This document shows positions 1-7,903 of a DNA stretch of 22,306 nt, piece after piece. Location of the stretch: IMG/VR virus record IMGVR_UViG_3300043427_000103, positions 1 through 22,306 of that record. One strand, 5' to 3'. A model generated the notes under the pieces. The model made no database searches, was not told where the DNA came from, and worked only from the letters and a program-made list of their open reading frames with translations. This DNA is from a virus. The position numbers were made by a program, and so were the translations under genes. The stretch's first letter is position 1, and each line of letters opens with the position of its first letter.

Positions 1-76
1 CCTTTTTCTGTAGAAAGGCAAAGTTAGCGGGGGTTATAAGGTTGCTAAACTACAACAAAGCGTTTAATATAAAAAA
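1..76 (+). promoter_or_regulatory. Leader before terminase genes, weak promoter-like elements
   Basis: This is the sequence upstream of the first gene. A weak sigma70-like pair is visible: TTGCTA at 42-47 and TAATAT at 65-70 with a 17-nt spacer, each matching 4 of 6 consensus bases. A TATAAG hexamer lies at 35-40 without a convincing -35 partner. No Shine-Dalgarno sequence precedes the ATG at 77, which follows a run of A. If the first pair is real, transcription would start near the ATG, giving a nearly leaderless message. This is a by-eye suggestion only. No tRNA or gene end could be recognised here, and a packaging (cos/pac) site cannot be confirmed. Confidence 0.2.
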
Positions 77-448
77 ATGAAAAAAGCACCCAAACAAATT
101 ATTGCGTTTTTGCGTAATCCAAGCACTTGGAACGCAGACGCGTTTGAAACCGCCATCAGGAACGAAGTAGAAAATTCAACTGGTGCGTTAACTGCATCGG
201 ATGAACTGCTAATTGGTTCTTTGGTTTTGGTGGTGGAAACTTTAGTGCAAGCGCACATTGGATTATTGGAAAATGGCGCGATTTACCACTACAACGCGGG
301 GGATGCACCAAGCCCCTATTACAAGATAAGAACCGAATCAATGGACAAAGCGATAAAGATTCTTGCCGAACTAGCATTAGTGGCAAGGGGTCGCCCAAAG
401 ATTAAAAACAAGGCATCCGAAGTAGATGAGTTATTCGCAACTGCTTGA
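77..448 (+). CDS. Putative terminase small subunit (TerS)
   Basis: The 123-residue protein is the probable DNA-recognition subunit of the packaging motor, which binds the packaging site and delivers genomic DNA to the large subunit. The main support is position: it lies directly upstream of the large terminase gene and overlaps it by 23 bp, the usual TerS-TerL arrangement. Its C-terminal part, roughly residues 88-112 (ESMDKAIKILAELALVARGR and following), resembles the end of P27-like small terminases, where a helix precedes a Gly-Leu/Ala-x-x-x-Ala-Arg type segment. No helix-turn-helix could be assigned with confidence by eye. The ATG at 77 lacks an obvious ribosome binding site. The length is typical of small terminases. 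A non-terminase head gene is possible but less likely. Confidence 0.6.
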   Translation: MKKAPKQIIAFLRNPSTWNADAFETAIRNEVENSTGALTASDELLIGSLVLVVETLVQAHIGLLENGAIYHYNAGDAPSPYYKIRTESMDKAIKILAELALVARGRPKIKNKASEVDELFATA

Positions 449-2105
449 ACCCGCTTTTCAGTACGCTAGGGGCGTAACCCTTGGCGACATTACCGCTTGC
501 GAAGATGTAAGGTTAGCCGCCCAACGATTCCTAGATATGGTGGAACGGCGGGATGCGCCTTACGAATTTGTACCCGAAAAAGCCGAACACATTTTAAAGT
601 TTGCCAAGTTCTGCCGCCATGTTAAAGGTGCGGAAGCGGGCAAGCCTATCCAACTGCAACCGTTTCAAATTTTGTTCCTAGCCGCTATTTATGGGTTTAG
701 GGATAGGAAAGATAAAACGATTCGTTGGGTAACAGATGTAATTTTGTTTGTGCCGCGTAAATCAGGCAAGACAACTTTGGCATCAATCATTGCACTTTAC
801 GAATTACAGTTTGGGGATGCGGGCGCGGAGGTGTTTACCTTGGCGACCAACCGCGAACAAGCAAGTATTTGCTTTGATTCATCTAAAGCCATCATTGAAA
901 ATATGGTGCATGAGTTTCAGCAAAAGTTTGTTGTTTACCGTAGCGAACTAAAGAAAGCGGGCGATTCCACTTCTACTTACCGTGCGCTATCCCGTGACAA
1001 CAGAAAAACAGGCGATGGTAAAAACCCATCGTGCGCGATGATTGACGAAGCCGCGCAGATTACAGAACGGTCATCTATTGAGGTTTTACATTCGGGTATG
1101 GGGGCGCGAAAGAACCCTTTGCGTATGTATTTAACTACGGCATCGTTTACCCGTGAAACAAAGTTCTTTGAAGATTTAAACCACTTACGCACGGTGCTAC
1201 GTGGCACGGCAGAAGATAACTACCGATGGTTTGGTTTACTGTATTCCATCGATGCGGGTGATGAATGGTCAAACGAAGAAACTTGGGCTAAAGCCAACCC
1301 CATGCTTGGAATATCGGTTACTACCGAACACATTAGGCACATGGCGCACGAAGCGCAATCTAAGCCCGCAAGCCTTAACGAATTTCTTTGTAAGCAACTG
1401 AACATCTATGTAAGCGCAAATAGCGCGTGGGTCGATAGACGGTATTGGGATGATTCAGTTTGCCCTATGCCCGAAGATAAACCCGAATCAACTTTTATTG
1501 CGTTTGACTTGGCATATAGCCGCGACTTAAACGCCGTATGCACTTTGCACCGATATTCGGAAGAAAAGTTTTTTGCAGAATTCCAATTTTTCTTACCCGA
1601 AGAAAGTTTAGACCTAATTCCCAATCACTATAAATCTATTTTTCTGCAAGCCCATGCAAGCGGCATATTGCGGCTAACGCAAGGCAATGTAACCGACCTA
1701 AACGAAGTGGAAACCTACATTAAGCAACAATGTATTAAGCACAATGTTAAAGAAATTGGCTATGACCCGTACAACGCCGCGTCATTGGTTGCTAATTTGT
1801 ATTCCGAGGGTTTACCCGTAAAGAAGGTTGGGCAGGGAATGGCGGTTCTATCTAACCCGTCTAAAACCGCAGAACAATTGATTCTGAAAAAAGGCATCAT
1901 GCACGATGGCAACCCTTTTGTTGGTTGGCAACTGGCAAACGCGGAGGTTTACACAGATGTAAACGGAAATGTCAAAGTTCGTAAGAATGAAGCCGATACA
2001 TCCGCAAAAGTTGACGGAATTATTGCAATGATTATGGCTTTGCATTGCCATCTAGACAATGTTTTTATTTCTGATACATTTGGATTTAGAAGTTTTGAAT
2101 GGTAA
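426..2105 (+). CDS. Terminase large subunit (TerL), HK97/Terminase_1 type
   Basis: This is the 559-residue ATPase-nuclease that docks on the portal, pumps DNA into the prohead and cuts concatemers. The N-terminal ATPase domain has a Walker A motif VPRKSGKT at residues 109-116 and a Walker B motif CAMIDEAA at 203-210 with the catalytic Glu. A coupling motif LTTAS lies at 236-240. The C-terminal RNase H-like nuclease domain shows three acidic positions: AFDLAYSRD (D361), GYDPYN (D447) and the DGIIAMIMAL segment (D530). This order and spacing match HK97-type large terminases of the Terminase_1 family, and the length is full for that group. The ATG at 426 lies inside the end of the small-subunit gene, suggesting translational coupling. 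All key motifs are intact. Confidence 0.95.
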   Translation: MSYSQLLEPAFQYARGVTLGDITACEDVRLAAQRFLDMVERRDAPYEFVPEKAEHILKFAKFCRHVKGAEAGKPIQLQPFQILFLAAIYGFRDRKDKTIRWVTDVILFVPRKSGKTTLASIIALYELQFGDAGAEVFTLATNREQASICFDSSKAIIENMVHEFQQKFVVYRSELKKAGDSTSTYRALSRDNRKTGDGKNPSCAMIDEAAQITERSSIEVLHSGMGARKNPLRMYLTTASFTRETKFFEDLNHLRTVLRGTAEDNYRWFGLLYSIDAGDEWSNEETWAKANPMLGISVTTEHIRHMAHEAQSKPASLNEFLCKQLNIYVSANSAWVDRRYWDDSVCPMPEDKPESTFIAFDLAYSRDLNAVCTLHRYSEEKFFAEFQFFLPEESLDLIPNHYKSIFLQAHASGILRLTQGNVTDLNEVETYIKQQCIKHNVKEIGYDPYNAASLVANLYSEGLPVKKVGQGMAVLSNPSKTAEQLILKKGIMHDGNPFVGWQLANAEVYTDVNGNVKVRKNEADTSAKVDGIIAMIMALHCHLDNVFISDTFGFRSFEW

Positions 2106-2129
2106 ACCATCAAGAAATTGGGTAAAAAC

Positions 2130-3527
2130 ATGGCTATTTTCGACATTTTCAAGCGCAATAAAGACCAAAAAAACGAATCCAATACGCTATTTGGGCAATC
2201 TGCGCTAGGTAATAACATCGTTTATCAGGGCGATAATAAGAACCCTAATGTCAATACTCAGATTCTTTATGTAACCACAGGCGCAACCAATAACGCGGGT
2301 CGCCCCGTGGATATGTCATTGCTTACGCGCAATAGCACAATCATGGCTTGCGTTGCGGCAAAAGCCCGCGCCCTATCCCAATTGCCTATTCGCGTGGTTA
2401 GCCAATCGGAAGATGGTACTTATGTTGATGCCATTAAATCGCCGCTAGTTGGCGCACGGGATAAGGCTAAAGCCAAGCAAGTAGCAAACCTTTTGGCGCA
2501 ACCTAACCAATTCCAAAGTACCTATGAATTTTGGTATCAATGGCTTATGTGGTACGAACTTGCGGGCGAAGCATTTACCCTTTGGTGGAGAAAAGACCAA
2601 GAAAGCACAACGGAAACCCCGTTAGAAATGTACTTGCTTGATTCAACTTTGATTGCCGTAACAATCACCCCTGCGCGTTACCCATCGTATCGTTTAAGTA
2701 CGCCCGCTTACGGTTTTAACCGTGATAAGCCGCTGAACTTTAACCAAGTGATGCACATTAAGGAAATGAACTGGCAAGGTTCTGCGGGTTTTAACAAAGG
2801 CATTTTGGCGGCAGAACTGGTTTCGCTAGACCAAGATATTGACCTTTACGCAAACTACATCATGCAAAACGGCGCAAAGCCAAGCGGAATGTTTACTACC
2901 GAAAGTGTTATTCCTGATGGCAAATATAAGGAAATTGCCGCCCGCTTGAAAGAAGCATGGTCGGCAATGGTTTCTAGCCGCCCAAGCGACCCAAGCAAGG
3001 CGGGTCAGGGTATGTTGCTAGACCAAGGCATGAAGTACACCCCGTTAGATATGTTGACCCTACAGGATACCGATGCGGCTAAGTTAAAAGAACAAACCAT
3101 GAAACGGATTTGCGGTTTGTTTGGCGTTCCCGCGGCAATGATTGGCATCGGGGATTCTAAGTACAACAATACCCAAACAATGATGGATGAATTCTATAAA
3201 TCCACAATGTACCCAACTTTAATTAACATTCAGCAAAAATTAAAACAACATTTGTTTGTTGGCTACCCTAATTTGTGCATTGAGTTTGATACGCGCAATT
3301 TCTTAAAAGGTGCGCCATTAGACCAAATGAATTTTGCTACCGCGGGCGTTACAAACGGGATTATGACCCCTAACGAAGCGCGTGAATACTTGGGTATGCC
3401 CAATATTGATGGGGCAGATGAATTGATTGATAAGGGCGGGAAAGATAAACCGATTGTCGGAACATCCCCCCAAGATACGGGCGGGGGCGGTGGAAACCAA
3501 ACCCGCAAAATGAATATCGGCAAGTGA
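2130..3527 (+). CDS. Portal protein, HK97 family
   Basis: The portal forms the twelve-subunit ring at one capsid vertex through which DNA enters and to which the terminase and connectors bind. The product (465 residues from the ATG at 2130) starts MAIFDIFKRN, typical of HK97-family portals. Near residues 300-345 it carries the family's stem/crown signature: LLDQGMKYTPL, then DAAKLKEQTMKRICGLFGVP followed by AAMIG. The C-terminal tail is glycine-rich (residues about 445-456), with a poly-Gly run before a basic end. An in-frame TTG at 2118 would add four residues. I prefer ATG because no strong Shine-Dalgarno supports either and the ATG form matches the family. It follows TerL by 24 bp and precedes the protease, the standard head-gene order. 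Confidence 0.94.
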   Translation: MAIFDIFKRNKDQKNESNTLFGQSALGNNIVYQGDNKNPNVNTQILYVTTGATNNAGRPVDMSLLTRNSTIMACVAAKARALSQLPIRVVSQSEDGTYVDAIKSPLVGARDKAKAKQVANLLAQPNQFQSTYEFWYQWLMWYELAGEAFTLWWRKDQESTTETPLEMYLLDSTLIAVTITPARYPSYRLSTPAYGFNRDKPLNFNQVMHIKEMNWQGSAGFNKGILAAELVSLDQDIDLYANYIMQNGAKPSGMFTTESVIPDGKYKEIAARLKEAWSAMVSSRPSDPSKAGQGMLLDQGMKYTPLDMLTLQDTDAAKLKEQTMKRICGLFGVPAAMIGIGDSKYNNTQTMMDEFYKSTMYPTLINIQQKLKQHLFVGYPNLCIEFDTRNFLKGAPLDQMNFATAGVTNGIMTPNEAREYLGMPNIDGADELIDKGGKDKPIVGTSPQDTGGGGGNQTRKMNIGK

Positions 3528-3534
3528 AAATAAA

Positions 3535-3747
3535 TTGTCCACTATTTTTAAATTAGTGATAGCATCCTTGGCAACATATAAGCCAAATACAGAACCGCCC
3601 CCTAAAAGAGGGCGACCCCCTAAAACAATATATGACATCGACCGAACTAAAATCGATGAGGTAATCCATGACCGTAAAAAACCTGATGATGATTTGCGAA
3701 GCCAAATTAGTTTTGGAAAAGCAAGGCGCAATGACAGGAAAAATTGA
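3535..3747 (+). CDS. Small basic ORF between portal and protease, unknown function
   Basis: This 70-codon reading frame fills the 140-bp space between the portal stop and the protease start, then overlaps the protease by 80 bp in another frame. Its start would be TTG at 3535 with no clear ribosome binding site. The product is charged and proline-rich, with a PPPKRGRPPK segment (residues about 21-30) that resembles an AT-hook DNA-binding motif, followed by an Asp/Lys-rich region. I do not recognise a family. The ORF may be a real small gene, or chance coding around the leader of the protease gene. A Shine-Dalgarno for the protease (GAGGT, 3658-3662) lies inside it. Confidence 0.4.
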   Translation: MSTIFKLVIASLATYKPNTEPPPKRGRPPKTIYDIDRTKIDEVIHDRKKPDDDLRSQISFGKARRNDRKN

Positions 3748-4450
3748 AGCAACCGTAACTACTTGGGGTGCGCGTGAAGGCGCAGACGGTAGGCGGTTTA
3801 ATTATCAACCCGAAGGTTTTATGAAATGGGCAGAAGAATTTTCTGCATCAGGTCGCCCACTACCGATGTTTGTAAATCACGATGCGGATGCAATCCCCGT
3901 TGGTCAATGGGATGCGTTTGAGTTTGACGATACAGGAATGAAAGCCGAAGGGCGTTTGTTTGTCAATACTACGATGGGTTCTGACCTTTACAAAGTAATG
4001 CAAGAAAGCCCCGCTATGTTTGGCGGCGTTTCCGTTGGCGCATACGCCGAAGAATATTGCATGGTCGATGCTGAAGGCAACCCTTGCGAAGATTACGAAG
4101 AAGGTTATTTCCAAATCACTAAAGGCGGTTTGCGCGAAGTATCCGTAGTGATGTATCCCAACAACCCACAAGCAGAAGTTAGCAGATTGGAATATTTCCG
4201 ACCTGATGGTTCTGCGGATTTAAAAGTTTTAGAACAAGCCTTGCGTGAAGTTGGGCTATCTAAAAAGGATGCGGTAGCCGCCGCATCTACGTTCAAAAAA
4301 GTGTTAGAACTGCGCGATGTAGTTACAACGCCTATTGAAATTGCGCCTATTCTGAGTGAATCAGATGCGGAGGCTACCGAAGCGGAAATTCTCGCGGCTT
4401 TAGAAACGCGTGAACTTCTTAAAATTCTTGATACAAAAATTAAAGGTTAA
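3668..4450 (+). CDS. Prohead maturation protease, HK97 (S78) type
   Basis: This 260-residue serine protease is packaged in the prohead, removes the capsid delta/scaffold domain, then digests itself so that DNA can be packaged. The family catalytic His sits in PMFVNHDADAIPVGQW (H71) and the catalytic Ser in LREVSVVMYPNNPQAEV (S159). A GGVSVGAY strand at residues 119-126 is also typical. The C-terminal segment EQALREVGLSKKDAVAAAS matches the helix often found at the end of these proteases. The start at 3668 has a good GAGGT Shine-Dalgarno five bases upstream. An in-frame ATG at 3731 (residue 22) lies closer to the conserved beta strands and has AAGG upstream, so it is a credible alternative. 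The gene sits between portal and capsid, as expected. Confidence 0.9.
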   Translation: MTVKNLMMICEAKLVLEKQGAMTGKIEATVTTWGAREGADGRRFNYQPEGFMKWAEEFSASGRPLPMFVNHDADAIPVGQWDAFEFDDTGMKAEGRLFVNTTMGSDLYKVMQESPAMFGGVSVGAYAEEYCMVDAEGNPCEDYEEGYFQITKGGLREVSVVMYPNNPQAEVSRLEYFRPDGSADLKVLEQALREVGLSKKDAVAAASTFKKVLELRDVVTTPIEIAPILSESDAEATEAEILAALETRELLKILDTKIKG

Positions 4451-4453
4451 ATC

Positions 4454-5800
4454 ATGTCACAAGCAATCATTGAAAAATTGGATGCTATCGAAGCCAAGCA
4501 AAGCGAAAGCATTGCCGCCGTTGAAGCAAAAATTCCCGCCGCCGTTGAAGCAATCAAACTGGAAATGCAAGAAACCATTTCTGCTTTGGAAGCCAAAGTA
4601 GCATCTATTCAAGCCCCTGCAATCGTCAAGCCCGCTACATCCGTGCGCGGCGATGTAAACCGTTCTGTTAAAGAACAATTGGTTTCTTTCTACAAAAGCA
4701 ATGCCCGCGTAGAAAAAGAACTGCAAATTTTTGCAGACGAAAGCCAACGCGATGCGTATATGCGCGAGGCATCAGCATTGACAGGCTCAGGCAACAACCA
4801 AGGTGGTCGCACCGCTTATGACCCCGTGTTTGCCGCTTTGCGTTTGGCTAACCCCATGCGCGGTTTGTCACGCACCGTAGCAACCGATGGTTCTTCATAT
4901 CAATTTCGTGTCAAAACTGGTAATGCGGGTGCGGCATGGGGCTATGCGATTCAGAACAACGGCGATGCCACAACTGAAAATACAAGCATTTGGCAATTGG
5001 TTCTGCAAGACCTGAATGTTCAATTCCCAATCCGTACTGCGGCTTTGGATGATATTGATGGTTTGGAAGCCAATGTCGTTGACGATATGTTGATGGAGTT
5101 TTCGCAAGCCGAAGCCTTGTCAATGATTCAGAATAACGACCAAGCGGCACAATCAAGCACTAACCCTTACGGCGGCACAAATGGCTTGCGTGGCTTAGAC
5201 CAATACGCGGGTGCTAACGCTACCTATGCGGGTGGTACTTGCTCTACTGCGGCATTTGGAACAAGCGGTACGGGTTCTAATACTGGTTTGCATAGCCTTG
5301 CTACTTATGACCAAATTACCACTAACGCAAACACCGTTGGCGCAAACAACATTTCTTATGTTGACGTAATCAATACTATTTATGCTTTGCCACAACAGTA
5401 TTGGACACCTGACACTAAGTTTATGATTAGCCCAATTTTGTTGAACGCTATTCGCGCATTGCGTGATACAAACGGCGCACCAATCTTTAATCGTAACGAA
5501 GGTTTGTCGGTTGAAGGTATCGTAGGTAATTTGTTGGGCTTTGATGTTGTCGTTAACAAGTATTGCGATAACCCATCACAAGCAACTACTGGTTCTGCGG
5601 GTACAACTTCTTTGTATCCAATGTTCTTTGGTGATTTCACACGCGGTCACACAATCATTGACAGATTGAACATGATTATGCGCCGCTACGACCAAACCGC
5701 GCCGGGCTTTATCACATTCTTTGGTGAAAAGCGTTTGGCTACATCGGTTCGTGACCCTAACGCGTTGATTCGTTATCGTTCAACTGGTACTGCTACTTAA
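4454..5800 (+). CDS. Major capsid protein with N-terminal delta (scaffold) domain, HK97 fold
   Basis: The 448-residue protein builds the icosahedral shell. Residues 1 to about 55 form a Glu/Ala/Ile-rich predicted coiled coil (MSQAIIEKLDAIEAKQSES and following). This is the delta domain that serves as internal scaffold and is normally cut off by the neighbouring protease. From about residue 104 (REASALTGSGNNQGG) the sequence matches a phage HK97-fold capsid protein: the DPVFAALRLANPMRGLSR region, an SIWQL strand, NVVDDMLMEFSQAEALSMI helix, TNGLRGLD, and the C-terminal GFITFFGEKRLATSVRDP. An AAAGG Shine-Dalgarno lies seven bases before the ATG. It is followed directly by an intrinsic terminator, and then by a shorter paralog at 5859. 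The precise cleavage site cannot be read from sequence alone. Confidence 0.94.
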   Translation: MSQAIIEKLDAIEAKQSESIAAVEAKIPAAVEAIKLEMQETISALEAKVASIQAPAIVKPATSVRGDVNRSVKEQLVSFYKSNARVEKELQIFADESQRDAYMREASALTGSGNNQGGRTAYDPVFAALRLANPMRGLSRTVATDGSSYQFRVKTGNAGAAWGYAIQNNGDATTENTSIWQLVLQDLNVQFPIRTAALDDIDGLEANVVDDMLMEFSQAEALSMIQNNDQAAQSSTNPYGGTNGLRGLDQYAGANATYAGGTCSTAAFGTSGTGSNTGLHSLATYDQITTNANTVGANNISYVDVINTIYALPQQYWTPDTKFMISPILLNAIRALRDTNGAPIFNRNEGLSVEGIVGNLLGFDVVVNKYCDNPSQATTGSAGTTSLYPMFFGDFTRGHTIIDRLNMIMRRYDQTAPGFITFFGEKRLATSVRDPNALIRYRSTGTAT

Positions 5801-5813
5801 TTGCGTTGCCATT

Positions 5814-5843
5814 AGCGGGGGGCGAAAATCCCCCGCTTTTTTT
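5814..5843 (+). terminator. Rho-independent terminator between the two capsid genes
   Basis: A perfect 8-bp GC-rich inverted repeat, AGCGGGGG (5814-5821) and CCCCCGCT (5830-5837), encloses an 8-base loop and runs into seven T residues (5837-5843). It begins 13 bases after the stop of the major capsid gene and ends 15 bases before the start of the second capsid paralog. I found no other such structure in the window. Since no obvious promoter sits in the remaining 15 bases, it most likely acts as a partial terminator or mRNA 3' stabiliser, which would make the upstream capsid gene more abundant than the genes behind it. Confidence 0.88.
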
Positions 5844-5858
5844 AAACAGGAATTTAAA

Positions 5859-6875
5859 ATGTCTATCACCGAAAAAATCTTGAACGGAATCAAACAAGCC
5901 ATCACCGAAGGCGGCAAAGTAAACATCGACTTGCGCGAAGCAAGCGCAATTACTGGTTCGGGTTCGGGTGTCGGTGGTAATGTTGTTTTTGATGATGCGT
6001 TTGCGGCTTTGCGTCAAGCAAACCCTTTGCGCCAAGGCTCACGCCAAATTACAGTTACGGGTTCTGATGCCCAATTCGTTGCCAAAACTGGTAACGCCGC
6101 AAATTCTACAAACCCTTGGGGTTACACATTTACGCCAAATAGCGGTTCGCCTAATGTGAATACTTCTATTTGGCAATTGCCCGTGCGCGTATTGGTTGCA
6201 CAATTGCCAATCAGAACGGCGGTGCTAAGTGATGTTAATGGACTTGATGCAACGCTTGTTGAAGATTTGGCACTTGAGTTTGCACAACTTGAAGGTCAAT
6301 CAATGGTGCTTAATAGCGACCAAGCGGGTAGCGGCACTACATCAACTGGTGCTACTAATGGCTTGCGCGGTTTGGATATGTACGCTAGTGGTGCTACTAG
6401 TGCTTTCGGTTCTAGTGGTACGGCTATTACAAATGGCATACATACTATCGCTACGGTTAGTAATGGCGGCACTACGGTAACTTACAACAAAGTTGTAAAC
6501 ATGGCTAACGCGTTGCCCCCGCAATATTGGTCGCTAGATTCAACTGCATGGCACATTAGCCCCGCAATGATTCAAACATTGCGCCAGTTAAAAGATACCG
6601 CGGGCTTGCCTTTGTTCTTGGAACTAGGCGAAAAAGATGGTTGCGCAATTGGTCACATTTTTGGTTGGCCCGTTATTCCTAACGCATACCTTTCTACAGA
6701 TTTCCCAATCTACTTGGCAAACTGGAATCGCTTTTTGACAATCGGTGATACCGAACAAATGAGCATCCAAATGTTTGAACAAACACAGGCGGGTTTTGTG
6801 ACGATGTACGCAGAAAAAAGAATGGTAAGCACCGTACGCGACCCGTTCGCGGGCGTTCGTATGTCTGCCGCCTAA
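5859..6875 (+). CDS. Second HK97-fold capsid paralog lacking the delta domain
   Basis: The 338-residue product is a clear paralog of the capsid protein encoded at 4454-5800. Shared landmarks in the same order include REASA(L/I)TGSG, FAALR.ANP.R, KTGNA, NTSIWQL, PIRTA, NGLRGLD.YA, the ISP strand and GF.T..(G/A)EKR...(S/T)VRDP. By eye roughly half of aligned positions are identical in the first 150 residues of the shared part. It lacks the roughly 75-residue coiled-coil N-terminus: REASA begins at residue 26 here and at 104 in the first copy. It therefore looks like a capsid protein born near its mature end. AGGA lies seven bases before the ATG, but an intrinsic terminator sits just upstream. 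Possible roles are a minor shell subunit, a vertex protein, or a dispensable duplicate. The choice between these is inference. Confidence 0.85.
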   Translation: MSITEKILNGIKQAITEGGKVNIDLREASAITGSGSGVGGNVVFDDAFAALRQANPLRQGSRQITVTGSDAQFVAKTGNAANSTNPWGYTFTPNSGSPNVNTSIWQLPVRVLVAQLPIRTAVLSDVNGLDATLVEDLALEFAQLEGQSMVLNSDQAGSGTTSTGATNGLRGLDMYASGATSAFGSSGTAITNGIHTIATVSNGGTTVTYNKVVNMANALPPQYWSLDSTAWHISPAMIQTLRQLKDTAGLPLFLELGEKDGCAIGHIFGWPVIPNAYLSTDFPIYLANWNRFLTIGDTEQMSIQMFEQTQAGFVTMYAEKRMVSTVRDPFAGVRMSAA

Positions 6876-6886
6876 AGGGGGCTTGG

Positions 6887-7558
6887 ATGTCAGCAAATGA
6901 ACAAACATTAGGTGCGCCTTTCGGGGCATCTACCCGCAATCCGTTTAGTTATGTAAAAACAGAACAGATTGACCGTGACGTAGTTACGCCTTGGTTAACC
7001 TTGGATGAAATCACAAATCAAATAAATTTGTTTGAAGATGAATCCCAAGATGGTTATTTGCGTTCATTGGAAGTAGCGGTTCGCCAAGCCATTGAAGATT
7101 ACTTAGGCTTATCTATCTTTTCAGTTTCATACCGCGTTTGGTACGGTGCTGAAAACTTAGCCGCATCCCCCGTATGTTTGGATTTGCCCGAAGTATCGCA
7201 AAACCAATATCCCGATATGTCGGGCGTACAGATTGACCGCGTAGCGTTTTGGAATAACGCGTTCCCGCCAGTTTTAACGGTAGTTTCGCCTACGCAATAC
7301 TATTACGATGCAAGCGGCAACAAGGTAATTATTCAATCGTTGCCGACAACCATCAATAGCCAAATGACCGCGCCGATTATTTGCGAGTATTCAACCGCAC
7401 CTAATCCGTTGCAAACCTATCCCGTTATTAAGCAAGCGGGTTTGCTTTTGTTTACGCACTTGTATAACAATCGTAGCAATACAACTGACAATCAGTTAAA
7501 AGAAATTCCGTTTGGCGTGGCAACATTGCTACGCCCATACAAACCTTTGGTGATGTAA
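6887..7558 (+). CDS. Head-tail connector, phiE125 gp8-like adaptor
   Basis: The 223-residue protein probably forms the ring directly under the portal and starts the neck. Residues about 52-75 (FEDESQDGYLRSLEVAVRQA then IEDYLGLSIF) carry the hallmark of gp6/gp8-type connectors, in which an acidic helix precedes a helix that forms the adaptor core. The C-terminus IPFGVATLLRPYKPL is the characteristic phiE125 gp8 ending. The central region is beta-rich, ending in a CEYSTAPNPLQTYPVIKQAG segment before the last helix. AAAGGGGG precedes the ATG. Its stop is immediately followed, without a gap, by the next gene's ATG, consistent with coupled translation of the neck genes. Confidence 0.85.
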   Translation: MSANEQTLGAPFGASTRNPFSYVKTEQIDRDVVTPWLTLDEITNQINLFEDESQDGYLRSLEVAVRQAIEDYLGLSIFSVSYRVWYGAENLAASPVCLDLPEVSQNQYPDMSGVQIDRVAFWNNAFPPVLTVVSPTQYYYDASGNKVIIQSLPTTINSQMTAPIICEYSTAPNPLQTYPVIKQAGLLLFTHLYNNRSNTTDNQLKEIPFGVATLLRPYKPLVM

Positions 7559-7903
7559 ATGGCAATAGCACGGTTTGAACAAATTACTGTTAAAAACCTA
7601 GCGTTTGCTAAAACTGATTTTGGCGAACAAACAACGGCGCAAACCGATTGGTTTAAAACCCGTGCGCGTGTTCATTCGGTTGCCAACAGTTTAAAGATTT
7701 CTGAAAAGTACCGCCTTTATCAAGATGTAGTTAATTTCACTTTGAACTACACGCCTAATACGCGTGAAATGGTGCGTAACCAAAACTTGTATTCAATTAC
7801 CTACAATGGGTTTGATTGGCGTATTGATAACATCCGTGAATCCGATGATAGGATGATGGTGGTTATCATTGCTTACAGAAACGACCCAGTAACGGCGGTA
7901 TAA
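7559..7903 (+). CDS. Head closure (stopper) protein, SPP1 gp16-like
   Basis: This 114-residue beta-barrel-like protein most likely forms the second neck ring, which seals the head after packaging. The order of elements (a framework of short strands, a basic RARVHSV strand, the YRLYQDVVNFTLNYTPNTRE segment, then YNGFDWRIDNIRESDDRMM) is typical of phage head-tail joining proteins: strand pairs separated by an N-T-R-E or similar turn and a final W-x-I strand. Its place between the gp8-like connector and a tail-completion gene supports the role. The start ATG abuts the preceding stop and the stop abuts the following ATG, leaving no intergenic base on either side. Confidence 0.75.
   Translation: MAIARFEQITVKNLAFAKTDFGEQTTAQTDWFKTRARVHSVANSLKISEKYRLYQDVVNFTLNYTPNTREMVRNQNLYSITYNGFDWRIDNIRESDDRMMVVIIAYRNDPVTAV

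Noticed and set aside
2118-2129. TTG start for the portal gene, four codons upstream
   Set aside because: No Shine-Dalgarno favours it over ATG 2130, and MAIFDIFKR is the usual start of this family.
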